This document shows positions 9,128-17,167 of a DNA stretch of 64,000 nt, piece after piece (within the stretch, counting starts at the first letter, position 1; each line of letters starts with the position of its first letter). Source of the DNA: DASUPK01 sp963736305 (GTDB lineage Bacteria; Actinomycetota; Thermoleophilia; Solirubrobacterales; 70-9); NCBI GenBank assembly GCA_963736305.1, contig CAVTOD010000006.1:1-64000 (forward strand), read 5' to 3'. Position numbers and translations under genes: made by a program. Under the pieces are notes generated by a model, which did no database searches, was not told the DNA's origin, and saw nothing but the letters and a program-made list of their open reading frames with translations.

Positions 9128-9790
9128 TTACACAGGCAGGCGCTTTGCTCTCTTCTTGCACTTCTTGAGCTTCTTCGGCTTCTTCTTGAGCTTCTTGCAC
9201 TTCTTGAGGGCGGCGGCGCGCTGGCCGGTTGGTAGCTGACGCGAGTCCACGTACGTCTTGAACGCAAGGTCTCCTCCGACGGGAGTCCAGGCGGTGGAGG
9301 GTGGCGAAGCAGGCACGAAGAACGGGCCCCCACCCGCGTAGGTCTCGCCCGAGCTGTTACTCCATCCGTACGAGTTGGGGGCGTCCGTGCTCCAAAGGAC
9401 GATGGAGTACTGAGTCCCCGCCACCACGGCTGCGGGCGAGAGGAACTTGATCGGCACGAACACGGGAAACGCGCCGATACCGGCGGCCCGAACGCTTTCG
9501 GAGGCCAGGACAGTGGTGCCCGGAACGCCGCCCGAGGCATTTCGAATCTCGACGATCAAGGGGACCGTGGGGTCACCGACCTTTTGGAGAACGAGATCGA
9601 CCCGATCGACGCCGCCGCTGAGACCGGCCGTGAACGTTTGGGCCCCGCTTTGGCCCGATCCGATCCCGACATAGCCGGCGCTCGCGTTCGTTTGCTGCTG
9701 ATCGAGAGTCCCGGCCAGCGCCGTGGCCGGCGCCAGTGCACAGGCTGCGCATGCAACTGCGACGATCGCTGGAACCGTAGGCCGCACCAT
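9128..9790 (-). CDS. Secreted protein with jelly-roll-like domain and basic Cys/Lys tail
   Basis: 220 residues from MVRPTVPAIV; an upstream ATG at 9832 is possible. A signal peptide ends near ALAGTLDQQQ. The body has the pattern of choice-of-anchor-type carbohydrate-binding modules (AQTFTAGLSGGVDRVDLVLQ, VEIRNASGGVPG, VVAGTQYSIVLW). The C-terminus is strongly basic (AALKKCKKLKKKPKKLKKCK), a tail common in secreted proteins of Thermoleophilia. A role in binding acidic wall polymers is plausible. No enzyme motif is seen. Confidence 0.6.
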   Translation of the reverse strand: MVRPTVPAIVAVACAACALAPATALAGTLDQQQTNASAGYVGIGSGQSGAQTFTAGLSGGVDRVDLVLQKVGDPTVPLIVEIRNASGGVPGTTVLASESVRAAGIGAFPVFVPIKFLSPAAVVAGTQYSIVLWSTDAPNSYGWSNSSGETYAGGGPFFVPASPPSTAWTPVGGDLAFKTYVDSRQLPTGQRAAALKKCKKLKKKPKKLKKCKKRAKRLPV

Positions 9791-10100
9791 CTTGGCCAAT
9801 GCCGCGTGCGGCGTTCGCTGGCTCCTCCGCATCCCCTTCTCCCTGGTCGTCGTACTGGACGAGGTTCGAGTCTATCCGGGCCGCCAGTCGCTGGTCAACG
9901 GCCGAACCAAGACCAACGCACTCGCTTCCGTGCCGAGCGCGAGCGCTCCACCTGAGCCGAACGCTCCTCCCTTGCGCGAAACTCGGCACTGACCGCCGTC
10001 AGTGCCCCTGCTCGCGCAGAGGGACAGCAAGGACCTCTGCGCGAGAACCTGCTCCTCCAACGACCCACCCCGCCCAGCCGAGCGAGTCGCCGTACGAGCC

Positions 10101-10607
10101 TCAGCGAGCCTCGTTTTGGGCTGTCCCGTTGGAACGGATGCGGTCGATCAGCTCTTCGGCGGTGTTCGAGGACAGGTTGGCGAAGGCCATCCCCCGGGCT
10201 ACGGCACCGACGGCGACCAACTCATCGGGCGTCAGCTGATCGGCGACGGCGGCGCTCAGATCAGCGGGGATCGGCCCACGAAAGCGCGTCTCGGCCAGCG
10301 CAGTGGCGTAGACGACCGCAGCACGGCTGCGATCGTCGAGATCCCCCAGGTCTCCGAGTCCGATCGCCTCGAGATCGTCAGGCGAGACCCCTGCGCGGCT
10401 CGCCAAGCGCTCGTGCACGAAGGTGCAACCGCGACAGGAGTTGACGCGGCTGACGGCGACCATGACCCGCTCACGCAGCTGTGGATCGAGGGTGCGGCGA
10501 AGGTAAACCGACGACAGCGGCCAAGCCCGGCGCGCGACGCCGATCAAGTCGCGAATCGCCTCAGCCGGCGAGGCAAATGTGCGGGGTGCTGGGCGAGGCG
10601 CGGTCAC
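10101..10607 (-). CDS. AhpD/carboxymuconolactone decarboxylase-like protein
   Basis: 168 residues from the GTG at 10607. The open frame extends upstream to 10787, but that part translates the tRNA terminator repeat and is not credible. The AhpD-type motif is SCRGCTFVHE, a CxxC pair with the downstream His, in an all-helical context. Family knowledge: alkylhydroperoxidase-like proteins use this motif for peroxide or thiol chemistry. It is the last gene before tRNA-Met and lies within the island. Confidence 0.7.
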   Translation of the reverse strand: MTAPRPAPRTFASPAEAIRDLIGVARRAWPLSSVYLRRTLDPQLRERVMVAVSRVNSCRGCTFVHERLASRAGVSPDDLEAIGLGDLGDLDDRSRAAVVYATALAETRFRGPIPADLSAAVADQLTPDELVAVGAVARGMAFANLSSNTAEELIDRIRSNGTAQNEAR

Positions 10608-10648
10608 GGGTAACACGAGAGATGATCGCAATTCCGCAGGCTCGCTTC

Positions 10649-10828
10649 GCGCGATAAGCAGCAGCGCCCTTCTTGCCCATGCATCGGAGCCCCACACAGG
10701 CGCGACTTCCGACCAGCGGATTCCCGGGGAGACTGTTTCTGGGAGACGGCTCGAGCAAAAGAAAGCCCCGCTTTGCGGGGCTTTCATGGGCCGGGCAGGA
10801 CTCGAACCTGCGTTCTTCGGATTATGAG
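10649..10828. repeat. Diverged direct repeat, copy B (tRNA-Met flank)
   Basis: Partner of 6055-6235. It contains the terminator hairpin and the 3' half of the intact tRNA-Met. GGGAGAC words lie at 10727-10733 and 10741-10747, matching the GGGAGACG word beside copy A. Confidence 0.75.
10757..10784 (-). terminator. Rho-independent terminator of tRNA-Met
   Basis: GCCCCGC (10765-10771) pairs with GCGGGGC (10775-10781) around a 3-nt loop. On the minus strand the hairpin follows the tRNA 3' end and is followed by U-rich sequence. Confidence 0.8.
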
Positions 10829-10860
10829 TCCGCTGCTCTGACCAGCTGAGCTACCGGCCC
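10787..10860 (-). tRNA. tRNA-Met (CAT anticodon)
   Basis: 74 nt. The acceptor strands GGGCCGG and CCGGCCC pair fully. The D-arm is GCTCAGCTGGTCAGAGC and the anticodon loop CTCATAA gives CAT. The T-arm is GCAGG-TTCGAGT-CCTGC. Elongator Met is most likely; a lysidine-modified Ile isoacceptor cannot be excluded from sequence. No CCA is encoded. Its 3' end is the probable target of the element whose other end is at 6193-6235. Confidence 0.9.
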
Positions 10861-10899
10861 TCGGGCAGCGAGCGTACCGACCGGGGTAGATTCGTTTTC

Positions 10900-11247
10900 A
10901 TGGCGCCGCAGACGGAGGAGCCCGGTGAGACGAGCTTCACGTGGCCGCTGATTGGCTCGCTGTTCAGCTCGCTGGTGATCGTCGTGCTCGTCGCGCTGCT
11001 CAACTCGCATCTCGGGCGAGATCTCGACGGCAAGATCGATGCGACGGCGCGGACGCTGGTGGCGGCGCCGGTGATCGTCAGCGCGGCGGTCGTCTTCGTG
11101 GCTTGCATGCTCGCCCTGATCCTTCCCGCGTACAGGAGGCCGGCGATGCGTGTCGCGGAGATCGGCAGCTGGCTGATCCCGGCGTGGCTGGTGATGGGCT
11201 CGATGGTGCTCGGGGCGATCTCGTTCGCCCTCCACCACGCCGATTGA
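10900..11247 (+). CDS. Small membrane protein, unknown function
   Basis: 115 residues with three probable membrane segments (about 16-38, 52-76 and 88-110); the second contains LVAAPVIVSAAVVFVACMLA. The N-terminus is acidic and cytosolic. No family is recognised. It starts 40 bp after the divergent tRNA-Met and converges on the HPt gene with 2 bp between stops. Confidence 0.55.
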   Translation: MAPQTEEPGETSFTWPLIGSLFSSLVIVVLVALLNSHLGRDLDGKIDATARTLVAAPVIVSAAVVFVACMLALILPAYRRPAMRVAEIGSWLIPAWLVMGSMVLGAISFALHHAD

Positions 11248-11249
11248 CC

Positions 11250-11618
11250 TCAGTCGGCGAGGGTGGCGAGCGACTCGCCGACCGATGAGGGCTCGGGGAC
11301 GCCCTCCGCAGCGGCCTGAGCTCCCTCATTGAACGCGCTGGCGCCGGCAACGAGCGCCGCGGCGGCGCCCGGCTTGATCCGGCCCGTGTCGACACAGCCG
11401 GCGAGGAACTGCTCCATCCCCCTCGCCAGGTCCGCCAGCCTGTTCTGGCCGACGACGAGCGCCGCGCCCTTCAGGCCGTGCGCCTCGACACGTAGCTCCT
11501 CGATGCGCGCCGAGTCCTTCTCGTCGGTCGCGGCGAGTGCCTCGAGCCCGGCGATGATCGTCGGTGTCCGGCGGCCGGCTTCGGCCGCCAGCATCGCGAG
11601 CAGCTGCGGATCCTCCAT
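11250..11618 (-). CDS. Orphan HPt phosphotransfer protein
   Basis: 122 residues, all helical. The central EAHGLKGAALVVGQNRLADL carries the HPt phosphoryl-accepting His (His47) in the H-x-L-K-G context. Family knowledge: HPt domains shuttle phosphate between receiver domains of phosphorelays. No hybrid kinase or receiver partner lies nearby. It starts 1 bp after the end of the lipoprotein gene upstream, so the two are probably co-transcribed. The partner is unknown. Confidence 0.75.
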   Translation of the reverse strand: MEDPQLLAMLAAEAGRRTPTIIAGLEALAATDEKDSARIEELRVEAHGLKGAALVVGQNRLADLARGMEQFLAGCVDTGRIKPGAAAALVAGASAFNEGAQAAAEGVPEPSSVGESLATLAD

Positions 11619-12605
11619 CTAGCCGGCCACCTTCTGGACGGCGGCCTCCAGCTCCTGCACGCTGAAGGGACCCTGGAGGACGGAGCTGACCTTGCCGCTG
11701 CGGTCGAACACGAATGCCCAAGGCTCGGTGCTCAAGTGGAAGGCGCGCATCTGGGGGCGGGGTCCGTCGTTGATGTTGTTGTTGTTGTAGATCTCCTGAT
11801 GGATGAACGCAACCCTGTCGCCGAACTCCTGCTTCACCTGCTCGGCGATGTCGGTGACGGGGCCGCAGACCCGGCTCTGGCACAGGGCCGGGGTCGCGAA
11901 GAGCAGCACCGCGGGCTTCTTGCCGACGACCTTCGCGAAGTCGTCGCTGTGCATGTCGTCAGGCGGGACCCGGGTGTCGATCTGGGAGATGTCGGAGACC
12001 TCGCCGGCGGTCAGGGTGTGGATCGTCGGCGGCCGCTGGCCGACCTGGGGCATCGGATAGTCGCCGACGGGATTCGGCGAGGGCAGCAGGCTGTATTGGT
12101 AGGAGCCGCCGCTCTTGATCAGGGCGCCAAATGCCCACGGGCCTGGCTTGTTCAGAGGGATGTCCGTCACGTAGGCCACCTGCGCCGCGCTCGGGTCGTC
12201 AGCCGTGGTCTTCGCCCGGAACGACGGCTTGGTGGTGAGGTCCTCGATCCGGGCCGGGAAGGGACCGATGGCCGGGCCGTTCACGCCCCGGCCGGGTGCG
12301 GCGTAGATCGCGACCTGCGCGTCGGTGATCGGATCGTGGCCGGCGGTGAAGACGCCGAAGGGGAAGCGGTTCGTGCCGAGATGGAAGGCCGCGGCGGCCG
12401 GCGAGACCACCGGGCCCTGGCTCGCGTTCGATCCCAGGAGGACCTCGCGAAGGGTCTTGCCGTTTGCCGAGGGGAACTCGGAGGCGGCCGGCGCCGGCTT
12501 GCTGCGGGTGCCCGTGCCGTTGTCGGATCCGCCGCAGCCGGCGATCAGTGCGAGAACGAGCAGCGCGGCGGCAATGGCGAGGGGCTTGCGGGGCACGGGC
12601 GGCAT
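11619..12605 (-). CDS. Lipoprotein with thioredoxin-like C-terminal domain
   Basis: 328 residues. A signal peptide with lipobox (LIAGC, then GGSD) predicts surface anchoring. Residues about 40-190 are an unassigned beta-rich region. Residues about 200-328 are thioredoxin-like (KKPAVLLFATPALCQSRVCG, FIHQEIYNNNN, PWAFVFDRSGKVSSVLQG), where C-x4-C replaces the usual CxxC. Redox or structural function outside the cell is inferred. It is followed immediately by the HPt gene and divergent from the SDR gene. Confidence 0.65.
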   Translation of the reverse strand: MPPVPRKPLAIAAALLVLALIAGCGGSDNGTGTRSKPAPAASEFPSANGKTLREVLLGSNASQGPVVSPAAAAFHLGTNRFPFGVFTAGHDPITDAQVAIYAAPGRGVNGPAIGPFPARIEDLTTKPSFRAKTTADDPSAAQVAYVTDIPLNKPGPWAFGALIKSGGSYQYSLLPSPNPVGDYPMPQVGQRPPTIHTLTAGEVSDISQIDTRVPPDDMHSDDFAKVVGKKPAVLLFATPALCQSRVCGPVTDIAEQVKQEFGDRVAFIHQEIYNNNNINDGPRPQMRAFHLSTEPWAFVFDRSGKVSSVLQGPFSVQELEAAVQKVAG

Positions 12606-12665
12606 CGTAGTTGGGGCACCGATAGGGTGGCGCCCCCGGCTATACGCAGCGTTAAGGAGGACAGA

Positions 12666-13406
12666 TTGGCGGAGAAGGCGGCCCTGATCACCGGTGGTTC
12701 GAGCGGCATCGGGCTGGCGATCGCCCGAGCGCTCGGCGAGGACGGCTACGGGATCACCGTCTCGGCGCGGCGTCCGGACAAGCTCGAGGCGGCGGCCGAG
12801 GACCTGCGCTCCGGCGGGCTGGACGTGCAGAGCGTTCCCGCCAACATGGCCGACGAGGAGAACCTGCAGGCGCTCGTGGCCGCGCACAGGGAGCGGTACG
12901 GGCGGCTGGATGTGCTGATCAACAACGCCGGGGTCGGGATCGGCGAGGCGATGGACGCGCTGAGCACCAAGTTCATCGACATGCAGTTGGCGGTCAACCT
13001 CCGGGCGGTGATCATGATGACCCGGGAATGCCTCCCCCTGCTGCGAGAGGCCGGCGGCGAGCACGGCAAGGCGCTGATCGTCAACACGGCCTCGATCTCC
13101 GGCAAGGCCGGGCAACCGTGGCTTTCGGTGTATTCGGCGACCAAGGCGGCCGTGATCGGCTTCTCGCAGGCGGCCCAGAAGGAGAATGCCGGGCAGGGGA
13201 TTCAGGTGACGGCGTTCGCTCCCGCGTTCGTCGATACGCCGATGACCGAGTTCGTCAAGGGCCAGGTGGACGCCGAGGCGATGATCCGGCCGGAGGACAT
13301 CGCGGAGGCCGTGCGTTTCCTGCTGCGGACCTCGGCCAATTGCCTGGTCCCCGAGATCATGTTCCTGCGGCCCGGGGACACGATGGATACGCCCGACCTA
13401 GGCTGA
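12666..13406 (+). CDS. SDR-family oxidoreductase
   Basis: 246 residues. The TTG at 12666 is chosen because AAGGAGG lies just upstream at 12654-12660 and the glycine-rich motif follows at the right distance. Features of classical short-chain dehydrogenases are ITGGSSGIGLAIA (cofactor binding), INNAGVG, Ser in NTASISG, and the YSATK catalytic pair. ARRPDK after the second strand suggests NADP preference. Substrate unknown. It overlaps the tail of the convergent glycosyltransferase gene by 9 bp. Confidence 0.85.
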   Translation: MAEKAALITGGSSGIGLAIARALGEDGYGITVSARRPDKLEAAAEDLRSGGLDVQSVPANMADEENLQALVAAHRERYGRLDVLINNAGVGIGEAMDALSTKFIDMQLAVNLRAVIMMTRECLPLLREAGGEHGKALIVNTASISGKAGQPWLSVYSATKAAVIGFSQAAQKENAGQGIQVTAFAPAFVDTPMTEFVKGQVDAEAMIRPEDIAEAVRFLLRTSANCLVPEIMFLRPGDTMDTPDLG

Positions 13407-14339
13407 GCTCCCGCCGTCCAGGGGCATTCCGGACCGGTAGATGCGGGCGCCCTTTCGCAGCCCGACGCGGGCTCCGGCCCACCACGCCACCTGCCGGAGC
13501 AGGTCGTACCAGGCGTCCTCGACCCATTCGGATTGGCCGCGCCGCCGGGCGCGCGCCCAAAGGACGATGCCGAGGCCGCGGGCGGTGCGCGCGATCTCGC
13601 GGACGCGCGGCGGCTTGACCGGGTCGCCGCCCATCGCTTCGAACTTGGCGCCGACGAGGCCGGCGCCGTAGGCCCACCCGAGCTGCTGTCGGAAGAAGCC
13701 GATCTGGGTGGAGCGGTTGCGGTGGCGGGCGGTCGCTCTCTCGGCGTAGGCGAGGCGGAGGTTGCTTCGCTCCCGGAAGCGGAGGCCGAGCTCGACGTCC
13801 TGGGCTCGGGTCATGTGCGGGTCGAAGGGGCCGATGCGCTCGATCACGTCGTGGCGGTAGGCGGCGTTGGCGGTGATCGGATAGGCCGGGTTGGAGTTGA
13901 AAGCGAAGCGCTGCCAGTTGCCGAGGAGGCGGGCGGCCTGGCGCTCGGCTGCCGTGGTGGCAGGGACGTGCTGAAGGTCGCCGGCGACCGCGCCGACCTC
14001 GGGGTCCGCGAAGGGGCGGACGAGCTCGGTCAGCCATTGCGGCTCGACCAGGCAATCGGCGTCGACGAACGCGAGGATCCCACCTGTGCTCTCGGCGATG
14101 CCCCGATTCCGGGCGTTGGAGACGCCCGGCTTGGGCTCGTGGAGGTAGCGGACGGGCCTCGAGCGGATCTGCGCGGCGGTGCCGTCGGTGGATCCGTTGT
14201 CCACGACGAGGATCTCGCGGCGGTCCTCGGGGTAGTCGGTGGCGAGGATCGCGTCGATGCACTCGCCGATCGTCGATTCGCCGTCGCGCACGGGGACGAC
14301 CACGGAGACGGATGGCTGGCTGGCGGACGCCCGGGTCAC
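13398..14339 (-). CDS. Family 2 glycosyltransferase
   Basis: 313 residues with a GTG start. The N-terminal GT-A fold has SVVVPVRDGESTIGECIDAI, LVVDNGSTDGT, NARNRGIAESTGGILAFVDA and the DADC metal-binding DxD-type motif; QDVELGLRFRERS supplies the acceptor-side acid. A short C-terminal region with hydrophobic stretches may contact the membrane. It probably adds a sugar to a wall or extracellular polymer. Specificity is not predictable. Confidence 0.8.
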   Translation of the reverse strand: MTRASASQPSVSVVVPVRDGESTIGECIDAILATDYPEDRREILVVDNGSTDGTAAQIRSRPVRYLHEPKPGVSNARNRGIAESTGGILAFVDADCLVEPQWLTELVRPFADPEVGAVAGDLQHVPATTAAERQAARLLGNWQRFAFNSNPAYPITANAAYRHDVIERIGPFDPHMTRAQDVELGLRFRERSNLRLAYAERATARHRNRSTQIGFFRQQLGWAYGAGLVGAKFEAMGGDPVKPPRVREIARTARGLGIVLWARARRRGQSEWVEDAWYDLLRQVAWWAGARVGLRKGARIYRSGMPLDGGSSA

Positions 14340-14361
14340 GGGCGGAAGTTAGCCGCGGGCG

Positions 14362-14925
14362 CTAGGAGCCGACTCGCTCGAGCTGCGCCTCGGCCCGGTC
14401 GAGCTCAGCGGACCAGGCCTCAGCGGAGTCGGGTGTGGCGGGCTCGGGCAGGTGGTTCTCTTCGTGGGCGTACTCGGCGTACGCGGTGCTGAGGACGTCC
14501 TCGACAGACTGGTTTGATGCCTCATGCGCCTCGGCCGCGGCCAGGCGGCGGCGCGTCGCCTGGACCGCGCGGACCTCCTCGGCCAGCGGGCGCTCCGGGA
14601 AAATCTCGCCGCTGACTCCCTCGCGCAGCAGGGCCATCTCGAGGTAGCCCTCAAGGGTACGGACCTCGCGGCGGGATGCGCGGCGGGGCTTGCGCTGGTT
14701 GGCGCCGGTGAAGGCGTCCCAGGCGCGGGCGAAGGTGCCGAAGTTGGTGCGGCCGCCGTTCCGGTGCGCCGCCAGCATCGGGCAGACGCCGCCGCGCGTG
14801 TCGACATACGCGCCGACGATCACGCGGTTCGAGCGGATGCCGTCGAGCATCGCCTGCTTCGTGCCGTTCGGCATTGCGCTGACGGAGTTGCGGAGGCGCT
14901 CGGCGTTGTTGCGTCGCTTGGCCAT
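14362..14925 (-). CDS. Conserved hypothetical protein
   Basis: 187 residues from MAKRRNNAERL; an ATG at 14934 would add three. It is mostly helical and charged. An N-terminal basic stretch is followed by VIVGAYVDTRGGVCPMLAAH and an acidic C-terminus. Two Trp-containing helices (FARAWDAFTG) are visible. No domain is recognised. It is divergent from the glycosyltransferase gene at 14966, 40 bp apart. Confidence 0.6.
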   Translation of the reverse strand: MAKRRNNAERLRNSVSAMPNGTKQAMLDGIRSNRVIVGAYVDTRGGVCPMLAAHRNGGRTNFGTFARAWDAFTGANQRKPRRASRREVRTLEGYLEMALLREGVSGEIFPERPLAEEVRAVQATRRRLAAAEAHEASNQSVEDVLSTAYAEYAHEENHLPEPATPDSAEAWSAELDRAEAQLERVGS

Positions 14926-14965
14926 CGTCGGCAAGGAATAGCGCCTACACCGTAGGGTCAGCGCA

Positions 14966-16198
14966 ATGAGCCGCCCAGACAGACCGCTGAGACTGCTCGT
15001 CGCCGCGTTCGGCGATCCGGGCCATGCGTTTCCGGCGATCGCGCTCGCGCGAGAGTTGCGGCGGCGCGGTCATGAGGTGCTGGTCGAGACGTGGGAGCGG
15101 TGGCGCGAGGACGTCGAGGCGGAGGGGCTGGCCTTCACCGGCGCGCAGGAGTACACGGTGTATCCGCCGCCGGGACCCGACACGCCCGACGGGCAGACGG
15201 CCGCGGCCGCCGCTCGGGCGCTGGCGAGATTGATGGAGGAATTCGAGCCGGATCTGGTGGTGAGCGACATCCTCACGCTCGCGCCGACGCTTGCGGCGGA
15301 GGTCGCGGGGGTGCCGCACGCGACTCTGATTCCGCACGTCTATCCGGTGCAACAGCCGGGGATGCCGCTCTACTCGCTCGGGATGCGGCCACCACGGACC
15401 GCGATCGGGCGGCTGGGCTGGCGGGCGACGGGGCCGCTGCTGGAGATGGGGCTGCGGCGGGGCCGGGACGAGCTCAATGAGACCAGGGCGCGGTTGGGGC
15501 TCGCGCCGGTGGAGCGGTTTCACGGTGGGATCAGCGAGCTGCTGGCGATCGTGGCGACCTTTCCGCAGCTCGAGTATCCGCGGCAGTGGCCGGCGCACGT
15601 GCGGGTGACCGGGCCGCTGCTCTTCGAATTGGCGGGCGAGGAGATCGAGATGCCGGAGGGCGAGGAGCCGCTGGTGCTGGTCGCGCCGAGCACTTCGCAG
15701 GACCCCGAGTGCGAGCTGCTCCGAGCTGCTCTGGATGGGCTGGCGGATGAGCCTGTGCGGGTATTGGCGACGACCAACCGCCACCGCCCCGAGCGGCCGA
15801 TAGCGGTGCCGGGCAATGCGACGCTCGTCGATTGGGTTCTCTACTCGCAGGCCATGCCGGCGGCCGACGTGGTGATCTGCCACGGCGGGCATGGGACGGT
15901 GGTCAGGGCGCTGGCGGTCGGCAAGTCGCTCTTGATCTGCCCCTCGGTCGGGGACATGGGAGAGAACGCGGCGCGGGTCGCTTGGTCCGGGACGGGTCTG
16001 TCCGTCCCAAGGCGGCTGATATCGGGCAGGGCGATCCGGCTGGCGACGCGGCGGCTGCTGCGCGAGCAGAGCTTTCAATTGGCAGCACAGTCGGTCGCTG
16101 CGTGGTCGAGCGCCAACGACGGAGCGGCGGCAGCCGCCGAGCTTGTGGAGGAAGCGGCCCGGAACGCGACGAGCCGGCTCTCGCCGGCTCGTTCGTAG
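14966..16198 (+). CDS. Family 1 (MGT/UGT-type) glycosyltransferase
   Basis: 410 residues in a GT-B fold. The N-terminal half begins LLVAAFGDPGHAFPAIALAR and contains PDLVVSDILTLAP. The C-terminal half has LVLVAPSTSQDP, the nucleotide-sugar motif PAADVVICHGGHGTVVRALA with its HGGxGT signature, and CPSVGDMGENAARV. Similar enzymes glycosylate lipids, sterols or secondary metabolites with UDP- or TDP-sugars. No biosynthetic cluster is adjacent, so the acceptor is unknown. Confidence 0.8.
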   Translation: MSRPDRPLRLLVAAFGDPGHAFPAIALARELRRRGHEVLVETWERWREDVEAEGLAFTGAQEYTVYPPPGPDTPDGQTAAAAARALARLMEEFEPDLVVSDILTLAPTLAAEVAGVPHATLIPHVYPVQQPGMPLYSLGMRPPRTAIGRLGWRATGPLLEMGLRRGRDELNETRARLGLAPVERFHGGISELLAIVATFPQLEYPRQWPAHVRVTGPLLFELAGEEIEMPEGEEPLVLVAPSTSQDPECELLRAALDGLADEPVRVLATTNRHRPERPIAVPGNATLVDWVLYSQAMPAADVVICHGGHGTVVRALAVGKSLLICPSVGDMGENAARVAWSGTGLSVPRRLISGRAIRLATRRLLREQSFQLAAQSVAAWSSANDGAAAAAELVEEAARNATSRLSPARS

Positions 16199-16210
16199 CT
16201 CATTCTCTTA

Positions 16211-16282
16211 CTCCGGGGGTGGGATTCGAACCCACATTGGACGCCTTAACAGGGCGCTGCCTTACCTGTCGGCCACCCCGGA
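16211..16282 (-). tRNA. tRNA-Asn (GTT anticodon)
   Basis: 72 nt. Acceptor TCCGGGG pairs with CCCCGGA. The anticodon arm GCGCC-CTGTTAA-GGCGT gives GTT. The T-arm is GTGGG-TTCGAAT-CCCAC. The gene has no encoded CCA and lies just downstream of the HNH gene on the same strand. Confidence 0.9.
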
Positions 16283-16316
16283 TCACAATTACCGGGTTAA
16301 CCAAGCGGGTGACCTT

Positions 16317-17057
16317 CTAAGCCGCCCGCTGCCTCAGGGTATCGCCATCCCCCCAGGGGTCGCGCATCAGCGCCTCCCGAACCGTCGAGACGCCACGCTC
16401 AACCTCGGCGTGACAGTTGGCGCAGACGAGCAAGCACTTTCGGGCCTCCCCGCGCAACTTCTCGTACGACTTCGTGTGGCCTCTCATGGCGAGCCCAAAG
16501 GACTTCGTCTTGGGGTCGAGGTGGTGGAAATGCAGCGCCCCAAGACACCTGTCGTAGCCGCAAAGACGGCAGCGGCCTCCGGCTTCTCGGACGAGTCTCT
16601 CCTTCGCGCCACGACGCCAGTCGGCTACGCGGAGCTTCCGACATTGCTTGCACTTGTACGCGCCGTCTGGCCCCACATAGAAGTAGGTCTCGCCGTGGTG
16701 GCGACAGCGCAGAACGATCACGGTCTCTCCGCGGGCCCGCACCGCTAGCGCCTTCTCACGGTTCCCCTTGACGTTATAGACGTCGATTCCATACTTCACC
16801 AGCCAGTGGCGCACCGTCGAAGGACTCCGGTCTAGCTGGCGAGCCATCGCGCGTATCGTCGTGCCTTTAGCGGCAAGGGTTCGCAATTTCAACTCGGGGA
16901 TCGCCCCTCGATTCGCATGCCTCCCTTGGTTGACCGGCTTCAGGCCGTGCTTCTTCAGGTGGTAGCTGATCGTCGATGGGCTGCGCCCCACCCGGTTCCC
17001 GATCTGCTCGAGCGACAACCCCTCCGCCAGACAACTCTCTAGCTCGTCCTTCTCCAT
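16317..17057 (-). CDS. HNH endonuclease-like protein with two HTH segments
   Basis: 246 residues from MEKDELES at 17057. Two helix-turn-helix units are visible: LSLEQIGNRVGRSPSTISYH (about 14-33) and TTIRAMARQLDRSPSTVRHW (about 64-83). A zinc-ribbon-like CKQCRK and a C-terminal HNH region with CRLCGYDRCLGALHFHHLDP and CLLVCANCHAEVE follow. Proteins of this layout are usually phage-like or homing-type nicking enzymes. Location next to tRNA-Asn suggests acquisition by transfer, although no integrase is near. Confidence 0.75.
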   Translation of the reverse strand: MEKDELESCLAEGLSLEQIGNRVGRSPSTISYHLKKHGLKPVNQGRHANRGAIPELKLRTLAAKGTTIRAMARQLDRSPSTVRHWLVKYGIDVYNVKGNREKALAVRARGETVIVLRCRHHGETYFYVGPDGAYKCKQCRKLRVADWRRGAKERLVREAGGRCRLCGYDRCLGALHFHHLDPKTKSFGLAMRGHTKSYEKLRGEARKCLLVCANCHAEVERGVSTVREALMRDPWGDGDTLRQRAA

Positions 17058-17167
17058 TTGCAGGCATTTTCCGATCGCGACCGGATGGATACGGTCGGAA
17101 CAAGTGGCGAAATGCAGGGGAAATGTGACGGAGGGCGCGTGGAAGTGTGCCGGATGTGTGAAACCCG

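Noticed and set aside
10608..10787. N-terminal extension of the AhpD-like protein
   Set aside because: It would translate the tRNA-Met terminator and repeat region, with no homology expected; GTG 10607 fits the family start better.
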